This document shows positions 1-8,620 of a DNA stretch of 50,182 bases, in pieces. How positions within the stretch are numbered: position 1 is the stretch's first letter; the number at the start of each line of letters is the position of its first letter. Origin of the DNA: a virus. The notes beneath the pieces were generated by a model. The model was not told where the DNA came from, ran no database searches, and saw only the letters and a program-made list of their open reading frames with translations. The translations under genes were made by a program, and so were the position numbers. The stretch spans positions 1-50,182 of IMG/VR virus record IMGVR_UViG_3300044615_001189; one strand, given 5' to 3'.

Positions 1-141
1 ATAACTCGAAATAAAGCTTCCAGCGCCTCGCGCAAGCAACATGCTTCCGCTTCCATCAATTGGGCCAACAGCCATAACGCCTCTATAGCTGCTTTGGCTA
101 CTGTTGACTTTATAGACCGCGATTAACGTGAAAGCCGCGCC
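1..141. repeat. Left terminal repeat (matches 50042-50182)
   Basis: The first 141 bases match the last 141 bases of the window. The match is exact for 126 bases, then there are mismatches at 127, 132, 137 and 140. The repeat lies inside a tail-protein gene, and reading across the join restores one open frame. It is therefore most likely the overlap of a circular or circularly permuted genome. The mismatches cluster at the extreme right end, as expected if the last bases came from a related strain. Confidence 0.9.
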
Positions 142-465
142 TGAAGTCAGCCCGTGCAAAAGATGATCGTCAACGCCGTCAAATGTAATGCCAGGTAAGC
201 CGTTGAACCCAGTAGCGGCATAGGCCGGCCTGCGGCTTGCCGTGCTCTGGGTCGCGTGCCGCGCATTGCCGCTCTTGTCATTCCATTGGCTCACCAGGCC
301 CGATGACAATGTAATCGTGCTGCTGTCGCTCGCATCCAACCACAGCGCCGTGCTGATCTGTGCGGGGGTCCAACCAGCTGCCGCCACCACCCTCCGCCTA
401 GGAACAATCAGCATCCGATTGCCTCCCGCATAAGGCCCGCGTCTCCACTCATTGCGCGATCTCAT
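1..465 (-). CDS. LamG-like tail/receptor protein, N-terminal 155 codons (continues at right end)
   Basis: This is the first part of a 268-aa protein whose last part is encoded at 49700-50182. I chose the ATG at 465 (MRSRNEWRRG), which overlaps the end of the upstream gene by 17 bases; downstream are GGNRMLIVPRR and TPAQISTALWLDAS. Motifs such as LWLDASD, QWNDKSGN and GITFDGVDD are typical of concanavalin/LamG-like domains in phage tail and adhesion proteins. Position and domain suggest a surface-binding fibre component. The function is inferred. GC content falls toward position 1 compared with neighbouring genes. Confidence 0.75.
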   Translation of the reverse strand, partial: MRSRNEWRRGPYAGGNRMLIVPRRRVVAAAGWTPAQISTALWLDASDSSTITLSSGLVSQWNDKSGNARHATQSTASRRPAYAATGFNGLPGITFDGVDDHLLHGLTSGAAFTLIAVYKVNSSQSSYRGVMAVGPIDGSGSMLLARGAGSFISSY

Positions 466-1066
466 TGACCCAACCCGCGCTGAGATCAAACGCAGCACCA
501 GCCTGGATCTGCTGGCGCAGCTCGGCGGCGCGCTCCATGTTCTGGAATCCCGCAGCCACCAGGGCCTGATGGCGGGTCAGCAGCTCGGCCATAAAGGTCG
601 TCGCGGTGCCCTCGGCATCGCGGCGGATCGCTTCAGCCAGCAGCACGCCCAGCATGGGATCCTCGTTGCTCGGATACAGCCTGGCGTTGACTTGCAGGCG
701 AGCGGCCTCCACCTGGTTCAGCAGCTCCTCCACGGGGCGGCGCTCCACCTCCAGCGTCTCCTCCCAGGTGCCGGCCGGACCGCCGGGCTTGGGGTTGGCG
801 TAATCAACCGCGCCCCAACTTGCTCGCTCGAAGAACACCTGCGGGTCGTACTCACGCACCTTCGGCTCACCCTTCAGGTAGAAGCGCAAATCGGTGCCGT
901 CGTAGGGCAGGCCGAACAGGTTGGGCCAGCGGGTGCCGCCCGGGTTGGTGGCCGTCTCGCCGCGCAGGGGCACGAACAGGTCGACGCTCTGCCCCTCCAG
1001 CGGGCCGGGGTCGGCGTAGTAGCGCACGCCGGTCTCGGCGTTGGTGGTGATGTTGGGAGCGGTCAT
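449..1066 (-). CDS. Hypothetical protein in the fibre gene cluster (205 aa)
   Basis: I do not recognise the family. The protein begins MTAPNITTNAETG and has a mixed globular N-terminal half. Its C-terminal half is charged and helical and may form a coiled coil (repeated A/E/R/Q around residues 110-190). It lies two bases after a tail-fibre gene and overlaps the LamG-like gene, so it is probably a structural or chaperone protein of the fibre. It could be a fibre-assembly chaperone or a minor structural subunit; nothing in the sequence decides between these. Confidence 0.75.
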   Translation of the reverse strand: MTAPNITTNAETGVRYYADPGPLEGQSVDLFVPLRGETATNPGGTRWPNLFGLPYDGTDLRFYLKGEPKVREYDPQVFFERASWGAVDYANPKPGGPAGTWEETLEVERRPVEELLNQVEAARLQVNARLYPSNEDPMLGVLLAEAIRRDAEGTATTFMAELLTRHQALVAAGFQNMERAAELRQQIQAGAAFDLSAGWVNEIAQ

Positions 1067-1068
1067 GG

Positions 1069-2268
1069 TCAGGTCGCAGAGCGGGTGAAGAGGAACTGGG
1101 CGAACAGGCCTTGAGCGCCGGTGCCGACGCCCACAAGGTCAACGCCGACCCGATCGCCAGCGCTGAACGTGCCGCCGGTGATCGTGCCGCTGACATCCAC
1201 CAGGCTGGCCGCAGATGCCAGCGTGGCGTTGCCGGTCAGCACGCTGGTCTTCACGCCGGCCGCCGTGCGGCGGTAGGCGTTGAAGGTGCTGCTGCTGCTG
1301 CCGGTGGTGTCGATGTGGCAGCCGAAGCGAACGCCGACGAGGGTGAAGCTCCCCGATGGCACCGGCACCGGCACCTCGGCGTAGTTCGTGCTGGCCGTCG
1401 CCGTCTCGCCCCGGTTGCTGACCACCAGGATCAGCCCGTCGCCAATCGCGCCCAGCTCCGCGTAGGTGCTGCGCGCGTGGATGTGATCAGCCCTGGCCGC
1501 ATCGGCGCTGCTGCCGGCCGCTGCGGTGGTTCCCAGCGCCGCGGGGGCGCTGCTGCTGACAGCCACGCTGCTGGTGCCAGCGGCGATGGCTGAACGGGCT
1601 GCGGCTGCGTCGGCAGCGGTCAGGACGGCGCGGCCGGTTGCCGTCGAGTCGCTGATGGTGCTGGCGGCCTGGGTGTGGGCCGTAGGCGTGCGCGCATCGC
1701 TCAGCCTGGTGTCGCTGCCCTTCACCACCTGGCCGCTGGCTGCGTCGCCCGTGGCGGCAACGTCGTGCGTCGACGCGGTGCCCAGGCCCAGCGTGGTTCG
1801 CGCGGCAGCAGCAGAGGCGGCGGTGGCCAGGGCCTGGCCTGTGGCCGTTGCCGTTGCCGCCCACCAGGCCGCAGCAGCCTGGAACACCCGCAGCGGGGTG
1901 AAGGCGCGGCGGCTGGTGCTGGTGCCGGCCTCCGCCTCCGCTTGGGTGACGGTGCTGGCGCTCCACTCCCTCGAGTCGCTCAGCCTGCTGTCGCTGGTCT
2001 GGACGTAGTTGGTCAGCCCCGCTGGCTGCACAGCCGTCGCGGCCAGGGCCCCCTGCGCTGCGGTGGCATAGGCCGCGTTCCCCTCGGCGGTCGTCAGGTA
2101 GCTCGGGTGCGGATCTGCAGCCGCCACATGCGCTGCCACCGCCGCCGTCGCCGCCCCCGCAGCCTCCTTCCCCCCGATCGCTGTCTCCAGCACATCGAGG
2201 TTGCCGTCGTGCTCCGCCGCCGTCAGCGGCGTCCCCTTGATCAGCCTGCGGATCAGTGCCAGTGGCAT
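1069..2268 (-). CDS. Tail fibre-like structural protein (399 aa)
   Basis: The protein is rich in Ala, Thr and Ser and carries low-complexity modules typical of phage fibres. These include ADPHPSYLTTAEGNAAY near residue 50, the SDSRLSDSREW and SDTRLSDARTP repeats, LGLGTASTHDVAATGDA, and AARADHIHARS around residue 265. The C-terminal ~130 residues look like a globular beta-rich head. These proteins trimerise and display receptor-binding tips. The stop codon overlaps the start of the head-tail joining gene region (2268), so translation is probably coupled. Receptor specificity cannot be read from the sequence. Confidence 0.8.
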   Translation of the reverse strand: MPLALIRRLIKGTPLTAAEHDGNLDVLETAIGGKEAAGAATAAVAAHVAAADPHPSYLTTAEGNAAYATAAQGALAATAVQPAGLTNYVQTSDSRLSDSREWSASTVTQAEAEAGTSTSRRAFTPLRVFQAAAAWWAATATATGQALATAASAAAARTTLGLGTASTHDVAATGDAASGQVVKGSDTRLSDARTPTAHTQAASTISDSTATGRAVLTAADAAAARSAIAAGTSSVAVSSSAPAALGTTAAAGSSADAARADHIHARSTYAELGAIGDGLILVVSNRGETATASTNYAEVPVPVPSGSFTLVGVRFGCHIDTTGSSSSTFNAYRRTAAGVKTSVLTGNATLASAASLVDVSGTITGGTFSAGDRVGVDLVGVGTGAQGLFAQFLFTRSAT

Positions 2269-2630
2269 CAGGCGAACACTCCTGCCTCGAAGACTCCAGG
2301 CTCAAAGACTTCCATCGTGACCGGCAACTGATGCAGCATCAGCAGCCAGCCGGTGTGGCCATCAGGCTGCGCATCGCGCACCCGGAACAGCCCATTGCGC
2401 ACCTCCACCTGATCGCCCTGGCGCGGCTCCACCGCCAGCCCCAGCCGGTTGACGAGGAGCACAGGTTGCGTGGATCGCACCTGCACTCCCGTCTCCGGAT
2501 CCAGGCTCACATGCGAGGCCTGGTAGACCCCCTTGCCTGGATACGATGCCTGGCCCCGGCGATAGGTGATGGGTTCCCCCATCACCCGGATCACCGCCGC
2601 GAGAGCACGGTTGGCCAGGTCGGGCAGCAT
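2268..2630 (-). CDS. Head-tail joining protein-like (120 aa)
   Basis: The chosen ATG at 2630 gives MLPDLANRALAAVIRVMG. It shares one base with the stop of the DUF2190 gene (TGATG), which supports this start over a longer upstream extension with no protein-like character. The N-terminal helix, the GxxxTYRRG segment and a compact beta-rich body (QGDQVEVRNGLFRVRD) resemble the small FII/Gifsy-type head-tail joining proteins. These sit between decoration and tail genes in lambda-like head modules. The assignment rests mainly on position, size and fold pattern. Confidence 0.6.
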   Translation of the reverse strand: MLPDLANRALAAVIRVMGEPITYRRGQASYPGKGVYQASHVSLDPETGVQVRSTQPVLLVNRLGLAVEPRQGDQVEVRNGLFRVRDAQPDGHTGWLLMLHQLPVTMEVFEPGVFEAGVFA

Positions 2631-2971
2631 CAGACCACGAACTCGTTGAGGCGCACGCGCGCCACAGCGTCTGCAGTGGCCTTCGCCGCCATGAACACAC
2701 CAACGTAGGTGTTGCTGGTGCTCACCGGGGTGATGCGCTTGTTGGTGTTGTCCCAGTAGGCTTTCGCGCCCACCACCGCGTCGGTGCTGGCACCGGTCGC
2801 GGCGGTCAGGTCGTACACGCCCTCGGTGTGGATGTTGATGGAAGCGCCGGAAGCGCCATCCACCACGCACACACCGAACAGAGCAGTGCCGACCAGCACG
2901 CCCTCGCCAGACAGGCGTGCATACGGGAGGGTCACCTCCACGTAGCAGCCCTCTTGCACGTAGTTCTTCAT
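2630..2971 (-). CDS. DUF2190 family capsid-associated protein (113 aa)
   Basis: It begins MKNYVQEGCYVEVTLPYA and has the alternating short beta-strands and GVYDLTAATGAS / GAKAYWDN motifs of DUF2190 proteins. These are small structural proteins encoded next to the major capsid gene in many phages and probably decorate or cement the capsid. It directly follows the protease-capsid fusion gene (36-base gap). The family assignment is from pattern recognition; the cement role is inferred. Confidence 0.75.
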   Translation of the reverse strand: MKNYVQEGCYVEVTLPYARLSGEGVLVGTALFGVCVVDGASGASINIHTEGVYDLTAATGASTDAVVGAKAYWDNTNKRITPVSTSNTYVGVFMAAKATADAVARVRLNEFVV

Positions 2972-3007
2972 GGATCAGTCCTCAGAAGGGATGGAAGGGG
3001 ATCCGGC

Positions 3008-4885
3008 TCAAGCGCCGGTCGAGCGGTAGAAGCCCTGGTGCTGACCCACGGCGCAACCGAAGTCGTGGCGCAGGTAGGTCACGATGCCATCAGGATCGCG
3101 CTTGATCTCCGACTCGATGGTCGGGCCGGCCTCGCCCTCGAGGTAGCCGTAGATCAGCTTCGACACACCGGGGTAGTTGCCGGTGATGTAGTACTGCGCG
3201 GTGCTGGAGGCATCCAGGCGGGGCTCAACGATCTTCTGCAGGTAGCCCGAGAAGATGTTGACGTTGGTGGTCTGCGATGGGGTGATGGTGGCGTTGAACT
3301 TGTCGAACGTCGTCTCCAGAGCGGTGGGCAGCAGAATGTACTGCGGCGTCACGTAGAGCGGGTTCTTGCCGGTGAAGTCCTTCTGGTTCCGCATCGCCTG
3401 CCGGGCGGCAGAGATCGCGGTCTCACCGATCACACCGGTGCCGGTGTTGCTGTGGTTGGCGTGGAACAGCGCCACACCGTCGCTCATGCACTTGGCGTTG
3501 CCAGTGATGAGACCCCACATCTGGTTCGCCTCGAAGGTGGCGACGCCACGGGCGAGCACCTGCACGGCACGGGTGATGTAACCCAGGTTGTCGTTGATGA
3601 TCAGGCGGCGGCCGATCACCAGCTTCTTGCCGTACTCGCTTAGGTTCCAGGAACCCTGTTGCTCCTGGATGGTGCCGGCCTTGTACTCGCCGCCTTCCTT
3701 GATCTCTTCAGGCAGGATCTGACCGCCGACCTCGATCTCCTTCATGTCGCGGAAGTCAGGCAGGTTGCGCTGCTCCGCCAGGAGACGCCAGGTCTGCACC
3801 TCCTCGCCGTAGGCCGCCTTCAGGCTCACGCGCTGAATGGAGGCCATCAGCAGCGGGAAGTCGCTGGTGCTATGGAAGGCACGAACGGCGATCTCGCTCT
3901 TGTCCATCCCGCGGTGGCTGACGCCGGCCAGCTCCAGGGACTCGCGGGCCATGTCGAGCAGGGTGCTGCCCCGGTACTCGCGGGAACCGTCGGTCATGTC
4001 GCCGAGGTTGGCGCGGAACTTCAGGTGCTCCAGCTTCGCCTCGAACCGCTTCTGCCCGTGGTCCTGGGTGACCTCGATGCGGGACTGAGCGGGGGTGCGC
4101 TGCTCGTCGGTGGCCTTGGCGTCGATCAGCTGCATGCGGGCCTCGTCGAGGGCCACGCCATCAGCAATCAGGCGTTGGGCCAGCTCGTCGCCGACCTTCA
4201 GCTTGCGGGCGGCATCGAGGATGCTCGCGACGCGGCGGCGCTCCTCAGCACGCACCTCGTCGGCGTTGACGGCCGGCGCAGCGGGAGCCACGGGGGCAGC
4301 AGCACGGGTTTCGGGCGCAGCCTCAGCGGCCGACGCCCCCTGGTTCAGTTCGTCCACGGATCTCTCCTGGGGTTGGGTGGGGGTGGGCTCCTCTGAGCGC
4401 ACCTGGGCTCCGGCATCAGCCGGGATCGGGACCAGCGAGAGCTCATAGGGCTCCCAGTCCACTGCGCGCTCAACCGGCACTGCGCCGGTCTCGTCGCGCT
4501 CCGTCTTGTGGACCTTGTAGCCCACAGACACGTTGCGGTAGATGCCGTCGATCACATCCTGGAAGATGGGCTCCACGTCATCCCGCCGGCTGAACTTCAC
4601 CAGGGCGCGGCCCTCGTTTTTGTCCAGCCATGCTCGCTGCACCACGCCGATCTGGCTGCGCAGCGAGAAGGAGTCGTGCGCATCGAGGAGCGGCCCGCCC
4701 TTGTTCAGGCGGTCCAGTCGCACAGCGCCAGGCACCATGCTCAACTCCTCGATGTAGTCGCCACGCGACCAACTCGCACGGCGCACCTGAGCGCCAGTGC
4801 TCCACACCAGCTCAACCGTCCGCTCCTCGACGTTGACCGTCTCGGGGGCGAACATCGCCCTGGTCTGCAGCAGCCCGTCGCTCAT
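3008..4885 (-). CDS. Prohead protease / major capsid fusion protein (625 aa)
   Basis: The N-terminal ~165 residues resemble HK97-type (S78) prohead proteases. H70 (LLDAHDS), S120 (NVSVGYK) and E148 (WEPYELSLVPIP) are candidate catalytic residues. A low-complexity Pro/Ala linker and a charged helical delta-like segment (about 165-270) follow. The C-terminal ~350 residues resemble the Mu gpT-type major head subunit (QRVSLKAAYGEEV, YGKKLVIGRRLIINDNLG, ALFHANHSN, LLPTALETTFDKF). Protease, scaffold and capsid are thus one polypeptide, and the mature capsid protein must be released by internal cleavage. No separate protease gene is seen nearby. Confidence 0.85.
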   Translation of the reverse strand: MSDGLLQTRAMFAPETVNVEERTVELVWSTGAQVRRASWSRGDYIEELSMVPGAVRLDRLNKGGPLLDAHDSFSLRSQIGVVQRAWLDKNEGRALVKFSRRDDVEPIFQDVIDGIYRNVSVGYKVHKTERDETGAVPVERAVDWEPYELSLVPIPADAGAQVRSEEPTPTQPQERSVDELNQGASAAEAAPETRAAAPVAPAAPAVNADEVRAEERRRVASILDAARKLKVGDELAQRLIADGVALDEARMQLIDAKATDEQRTPAQSRIEVTQDHGQKRFEAKLEHLKFRANLGDMTDGSREYRGSTLLDMARESLELAGVSHRGMDKSEIAVRAFHSTSDFPLLMASIQRVSLKAAYGEEVQTWRLLAEQRNLPDFRDMKEIEVGGQILPEEIKEGGEYKAGTIQEQQGSWNLSEYGKKLVIGRRLIINDNLGYITRAVQVLARGVATFEANQMWGLITGNAKCMSDGVALFHANHSNTGTGVIGETAISAARQAMRNQKDFTGKNPLYVTPQYILLPTALETTFDKFNATITPSQTTNVNIFSGYLQKIVEPRLDASSTAQYYITGNYPGVSKLIYGYLEGEAGPTIESEIKRDPDGIVTYLRHDFGCAVGQHQGFYRSTGA

Positions 4886-4915
4886 GCCTACTCCGTTGCC
4901 TCCTCGATTCTAGGG

Positions 4916-6472
4916 TCAGCCTGCAGGCCGAGCCGGCGGCGCTGCAGGGGCTGGCGGTTGCTCGGCCTCCACCGGCGGCTCACCCGTCGGCGGCATCGTC
5001 GATCCCAGCGGCCGCACCTGAGTCAGGCCCGCCGCGCTCACCTTCCTCGGGTCGCTGTCGAGCACGATGCCAGCCGCATCCAGCATCGCCATCCACTCCA
5101 CCCACAGTCGGATCACCTCGTCCGGCTCATACCCATCGGCGCGGATTGCTTCCTGCGGCGGCAGCAGGCCCGCGCGCATCCGCGACACCGTGCTGCTCGT
5201 CTCGCTCTGCGGGTCGTAGAGCTCCCGCCGCGGCGGCGTCCAGTCAGCGGTGATGCCATCGGTCGCGATGCCCACCGCGCTCATGGCGTTGAATGCCCAC
5301 TCCGCCACGCGGTCGAACACCATCGGCTCCAGCACCTGCCAGGTGTCGCTCATCAGCCGGCGCTGAAATCCAATCCAGCCGAGGCGGCCCTGGGTGTAGG
5401 AGCCGCCGCTGTAGTCGCCCGTCAGCTCCTCGTAGGTGATGCCGATGCCTGCTGCGATCTCCAACAGGTAGGTCTTGATCACCCGGTCGATCTCCCCCGC
5501 CGCCGGCGGGTTGATCGTGCGGATGTCCTGCCCGGGACCCAGCCGCACGATACCGCCCGGTTCGATCCGATCGCCGATCGTGCTCTTCTGGTCGCTCGTG
5601 CCATCCAGGTCCACCACTGCTGCCGCCAGGCACGCCGCGACCTTCTCCTTCATCAGCCGGGCATCAAGCAGATCGCCCAGGTCCTTCAGCCGCACCATCA
5701 CCGGGGCCAGGCAGCTCACGCCCCGCGTCATTCCAGGGCGCTCCGGCGAGAACAGGTGGATGATCTCCTCCGCCGGCACCGTGTTGCTGGTGATCGCCGT
5801 CGCCTGCACCGCGCTCTCGCCCGGGTGGTAGTTGTAGATCCAGAAGCTCTCGCGCCGGCCCTCGGCGTCGTAGACGATCCCGCGCTTCGTCCAGCCCGCC
5901 TCGGCCGTCGTGCCAGGCGTGTCGTGGTTCTCGTCGATCCAGTCGCCCTCCATCACCTGCAGCTGCAGGGGAATTGTCAGACCCAGGCGTTGCACTGCCT
6001 GCCGGCTTGGCGTCCGCATCCGGATCACCACCTCACCCGATTCCTTCCAGCAGCGCACCACCTGCGCCATCAGGCCATCGAAGTTCAGCAGGCCGTGGTA
6101 GTCGCACTGCCGAGGGTCTGCCATCCACGCACGCATCACCTCCGTCACCCGCTCGCCCTGGCGGCCGTTGCGCCGGCTCTGCTTCGCCTTGAACGACCAT
6201 CCCGCGCCGATCAGGTTCGTCACCCAGCTCTCAACCGCCTTGCGCGCATAGGGGTTGTTGCGCACCAGGTCCCGCGCACGGTCGCGCATCACACCGAACC
6301 CGCGCGCGCTCGCCGCATCGGCGCTGCTGCCCTGCGTCACCCAGTTGTCGGTGCGCCGGCCTCGGGCCGCGGCGTCGTACCGCCGCATCTGATCCAGCTG
6401 GAGGCGCGCCGCCTGCCGCCGCAGCGCCATGCGCGGGGCAATCGTCGCCAGCAACTGCTCGAAGGGGTTCAT
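4916..6472 (-). CDS. Phage portal protein, lambda gpB family (518 aa)
   Basis: This forms the dodecameric portal through which DNA enters and leaves the capsid. Lambda-family features include the N-terminal YDAAARGRRTDNW, the DRARDLVRNNPYARKAVESWVTNLIGAGW block near residues 65-95, and the central MEGDWIDENHD and YHPGE motifs followed by EEIIHLFSPERPGMTRGVSCLAP. Length is normal for the family. It overlaps the end of the gpW-like gene by four bases. The C-terminus is Pro/Ala-rich and probably flexible. Confidence 0.92.
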   Translation of the reverse strand: MNPFEQLLATIAPRMALRRQAARLQLDQMRRYDAAARGRRTDNWVTQGSSADAASARGFGVMRDRARDLVRNNPYARKAVESWVTNLIGAGWSFKAKQSRRNGRQGERVTEVMRAWMADPRQCDYHGLLNFDGLMAQVVRCWKESGEVVIRMRTPSRQAVQRLGLTIPLQLQVMEGDWIDENHDTPGTTAEAGWTKRGIVYDAEGRRESFWIYNYHPGESAVQATAITSNTVPAEEIIHLFSPERPGMTRGVSCLAPVMVRLKDLGDLLDARLMKEKVAACLAAAVVDLDGTSDQKSTIGDRIEPGGIVRLGPGQDIRTINPPAAGEIDRVIKTYLLEIAAGIGITYEELTGDYSGGSYTQGRLGWIGFQRRLMSDTWQVLEPMVFDRVAEWAFNAMSAVGIATDGITADWTPPRRELYDPQSETSSTVSRMRAGLLPPQEAIRADGYEPDEVIRLWVEWMAMLDAAGIVLDSDPRKVSAAGLTQVRPLGSTMPPTGEPPVEAEQPPAPAAPPARPAG

Positions 6473-6678
6473 TCGTAATCCCGCACCACAGACGGATAGT
6501 CGATCCGCACCACCGGGGCGGCAGCGGCCGACAGGCTCGCCATGATCATCGCCCGCGCCTTCAGCATCTGATCCACCGACTGGTACTTCACCTGCTTGTC
6601 GTCGTACCGGACCTCCAGGTAGCCGCCGGCGATCGCTTCCTCGATGGCCGCCAGGTGCGCCTGCGTGAACGTGCTCAT
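6469..6678 (-). CDS. W: gpW-like head-tail connector (69 aa)
   Basis: This small helical protein begins MSTFTQAHLAAIEEAIAGG and contains VRYDDKQVKYQSVDQMLKAR, the signature pattern of lambda gpW. That protein plugs the portal before tail attachment. I chose the ATG at 6678 because a GGAGG stands eight bases upstream; a GTG nine bases earlier (6687) would overlap that ribosome site. It lies between large terminase and portal, as in lambda. Confidence 0.85.
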   Translation of the reverse strand: MSTFTQAHLAAIEEAIAGGYLEVRYDDKQVKYQSVDQMLKARAMIMASLSAAAAPVVRIDYPSVVRDYE

Positions 6679-6706
6679 CCGGGCCACCTCCGTCCCTGCA
6701 TGCTAC

Positions 6707-8620
6707 TCAGTCCCAGTAGCTGCTCACCGTCTGCGCCGCCGCTTCCTCCGTCACCGGGGCCGGCCGCCGCTCCTCGCGCTCCATCCCACCGTTGCGCTCC
6801 TTCTCCCACCGCTCATCGCTCCACCGATCCGCACCCACCAGCGCCGCCCCGGCCCTGGCGTAGATCCGGCAGTCGAGCGCCTCGTTGCGCGGCCGCGTCT
6901 TCACCCACTCGAACCGGTTGTACCCTCGCCGGTCGATCGTGTTCGTCAGCCGCTCCGCGCACATCTGCCGGAAGTACTCCTCGCCGTGCTGCGGGAAGTG
7001 ACACCAGCCATGCGGCAGCAGCTCGCCCTCATCCGGCAGGCCACGCCGCAGCCAGCCATAGAGTTCGCTCTTCCCGGTGCTGCTGCCAACCGGCCACACC
7101 TTCACGCCGCCTCGCAGCGCTTTCCCGTTCCGCAGCACTTCCACCCGGCCCGGTGTGCCGATGATCGAGGTCTGAGACTCAGGCCCGCCCTTGATGGCGA
7201 TCACACGGTTGCCCGCCTGGCTTCGCACCCACCGGTAGACCTCCTGGCTTCTGAAGCCACTGTCCACCGCCGTCATCCGGATCGGCAGCCGCTGCCCATC
7301 GCCGCGGCCGAACTCAGACCGCACGAACTTCGACAGCTCGCGCCACACCGCCGGCTGCGCCGTGTCGCCCGCCAGCACCTGGTAGTCGAGGCTCCAGCTC
7401 TCCATCCCCGGGCCCCAGCCCACCACCTCCAGCTCCAGACGGTCGCCCTGCACGTCCACGCCGCACGTGATGAACACCACCCCATCGGGCACGCTGCCCA
7501 GTTCGTAGAGCTCCCGGCGGCTGTAGAGCGCCTCCCAGTCCGGAGCCTCGCCGTCGTCGTTCCAGCACTCCGCCAGCACCGTGTTCCACCACGGCTTCAG
7601 ATCCGCCGGGTTGTCCTTCGCTTTCTCGTACCCAACCGCCGCGTCGATCCAGCTAAACCAGCCCAGGGGGGAGTACAGCGCCGAGCAGTGGTAGCCCTGC
7701 ACCTCGCGCTCCGGGAACACCGGCTCCCACCAGCCGTCGTCGAACACCTCCGGGTCGTACCACCAGGCCTTCGCGTCCTCGCTGATGCCCTCGCCGCACT
7801 CCTCGCAAATCAGCACCGGCGGCTGGCGCAGCGTGTTCGGCAGCCCCGGGTCCTTCTGGTCGTACCGGATCCGGTCCCACTCGATCATCTGCCGGTGCCC
7901 GCAGTGCGGACAGGGCAGCAGCAGCCGCTGCTGGTTGCTCTGTTCCCACTTCCCCCAGATCGCACTCCGCCCCGCCAGCGTCGGCGTAGACGTCCACGCC
8001 TGCTTCTTCCGCACGCCGAACGTCCGCGTCCGCGCGCTCACGATCGCCAGCGGGCTCCCTTCCTCGTCCACATCCGCCGGCCAGCGGTCGATCTCGTCGC
8101 CGCCCAGGAACCGGATCGGCATCGACGCCAGGCCGCTCGCCGCATTGGCCCCACCCAGGATCAGGAAGCCGCCGGTGAACTCCTTCATCAGCTGCGTGTT
8201 GCCCGAGTCCCGCTCACGCGGGGCCTTCACCTTCTCCTGCAGGCTCGGCGTCGCCTCGATCATCGGCGCGATCCTCATCTTCGAGTACCGCTTCGCCATG
8301 TCGATCGTCGGCTGCACGAACAGCGCCGGCCCCGGCTGGATGTCCATCACGTAGCCCATCCAGTTGTTCAGCATCTCGCTCTTGCCCATCTGCGCACCGA
8401 ACACCAGCACCACCTCCTGCACCGTGCTCGTCGCCGACAGGTCGTCCATCGCCTTGCGGAGGTAAGGGGTCCTCCCCGTCCTCCACGGACCGTGTTCACT
8501 CGACGCCTTGCTGCTCAGCACCCTCCGCTGATCTGCCCACTCGCTCACCGTCAGCAGCGGGTCCGGGCGCATCCCACGCCAGAACGCCTGCAGCGCTTCC
8601 TCAGGCAACGCCAGCGGCAC
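6707..8620 (-). CDS. Terminase large subunit, lambda gpA family (637 aa)
   Basis: This is the packaging ATPase and nuclease. The ATP-binding loop GAQMGKSE is at residues 75-82, with an acidic FLGGDEIDRWP (Walker B-like) segment near 180. Two CxxC pairs (CPHCGHRQ and CEECGEG) form a likely zinc site. The nuclease half begins ITCGVDVQGDRLELEVVGWG. Length and order match the PF05876 family. The start is a GTG at 8620 that overlaps the small terminase gene by 20 bases. This family usually cuts at cos sites, but no cos sequence could be identified here. Confidence 0.93.
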   Translation of the reverse strand: MPLALPEEALQAFWRGMRPDPLLTVSEWADQRRVLSSKASSEHGPWRTGRTPYLRKAMDDLSATSTVQEVVLVFGAQMGKSEMLNNWMGYVMDIQPGPALFVQPTIDMAKRYSKMRIAPMIEATPSLQEKVKAPRERDSGNTQLMKEFTGGFLILGGANAASGLASMPIRFLGGDEIDRWPADVDEEGSPLAIVSARTRTFGVRKKQAWTSTPTLAGRSAIWGKWEQSNQQRLLLPCPHCGHRQMIEWDRIRYDQKDPGLPNTLRQPPVLICEECGEGISEDAKAWWYDPEVFDDGWWEPVFPEREVQGYHCSALYSPLGWFSWIDAAVGYEKAKDNPADLKPWWNTVLAECWNDDGEAPDWEALYSRRELYELGSVPDGVVFITCGVDVQGDRLELEVVGWGPGMESWSLDYQVLAGDTAQPAVWRELSKFVRSEFGRGDGQRLPIRMTAVDSGFRSQEVYRWVRSQAGNRVIAIKGGPESQTSIIGTPGRVEVLRNGKALRGGVKVWPVGSSTGKSELYGWLRRGLPDEGELLPHGWCHFPQHGEEYFRQMCAERLTNTIDRRGYNRFEWVKTRPRNEALDCRIYARAGAALVGADRWSDERWEKERNGGMEREERRPAPVTEEAAAQTVSSYWD

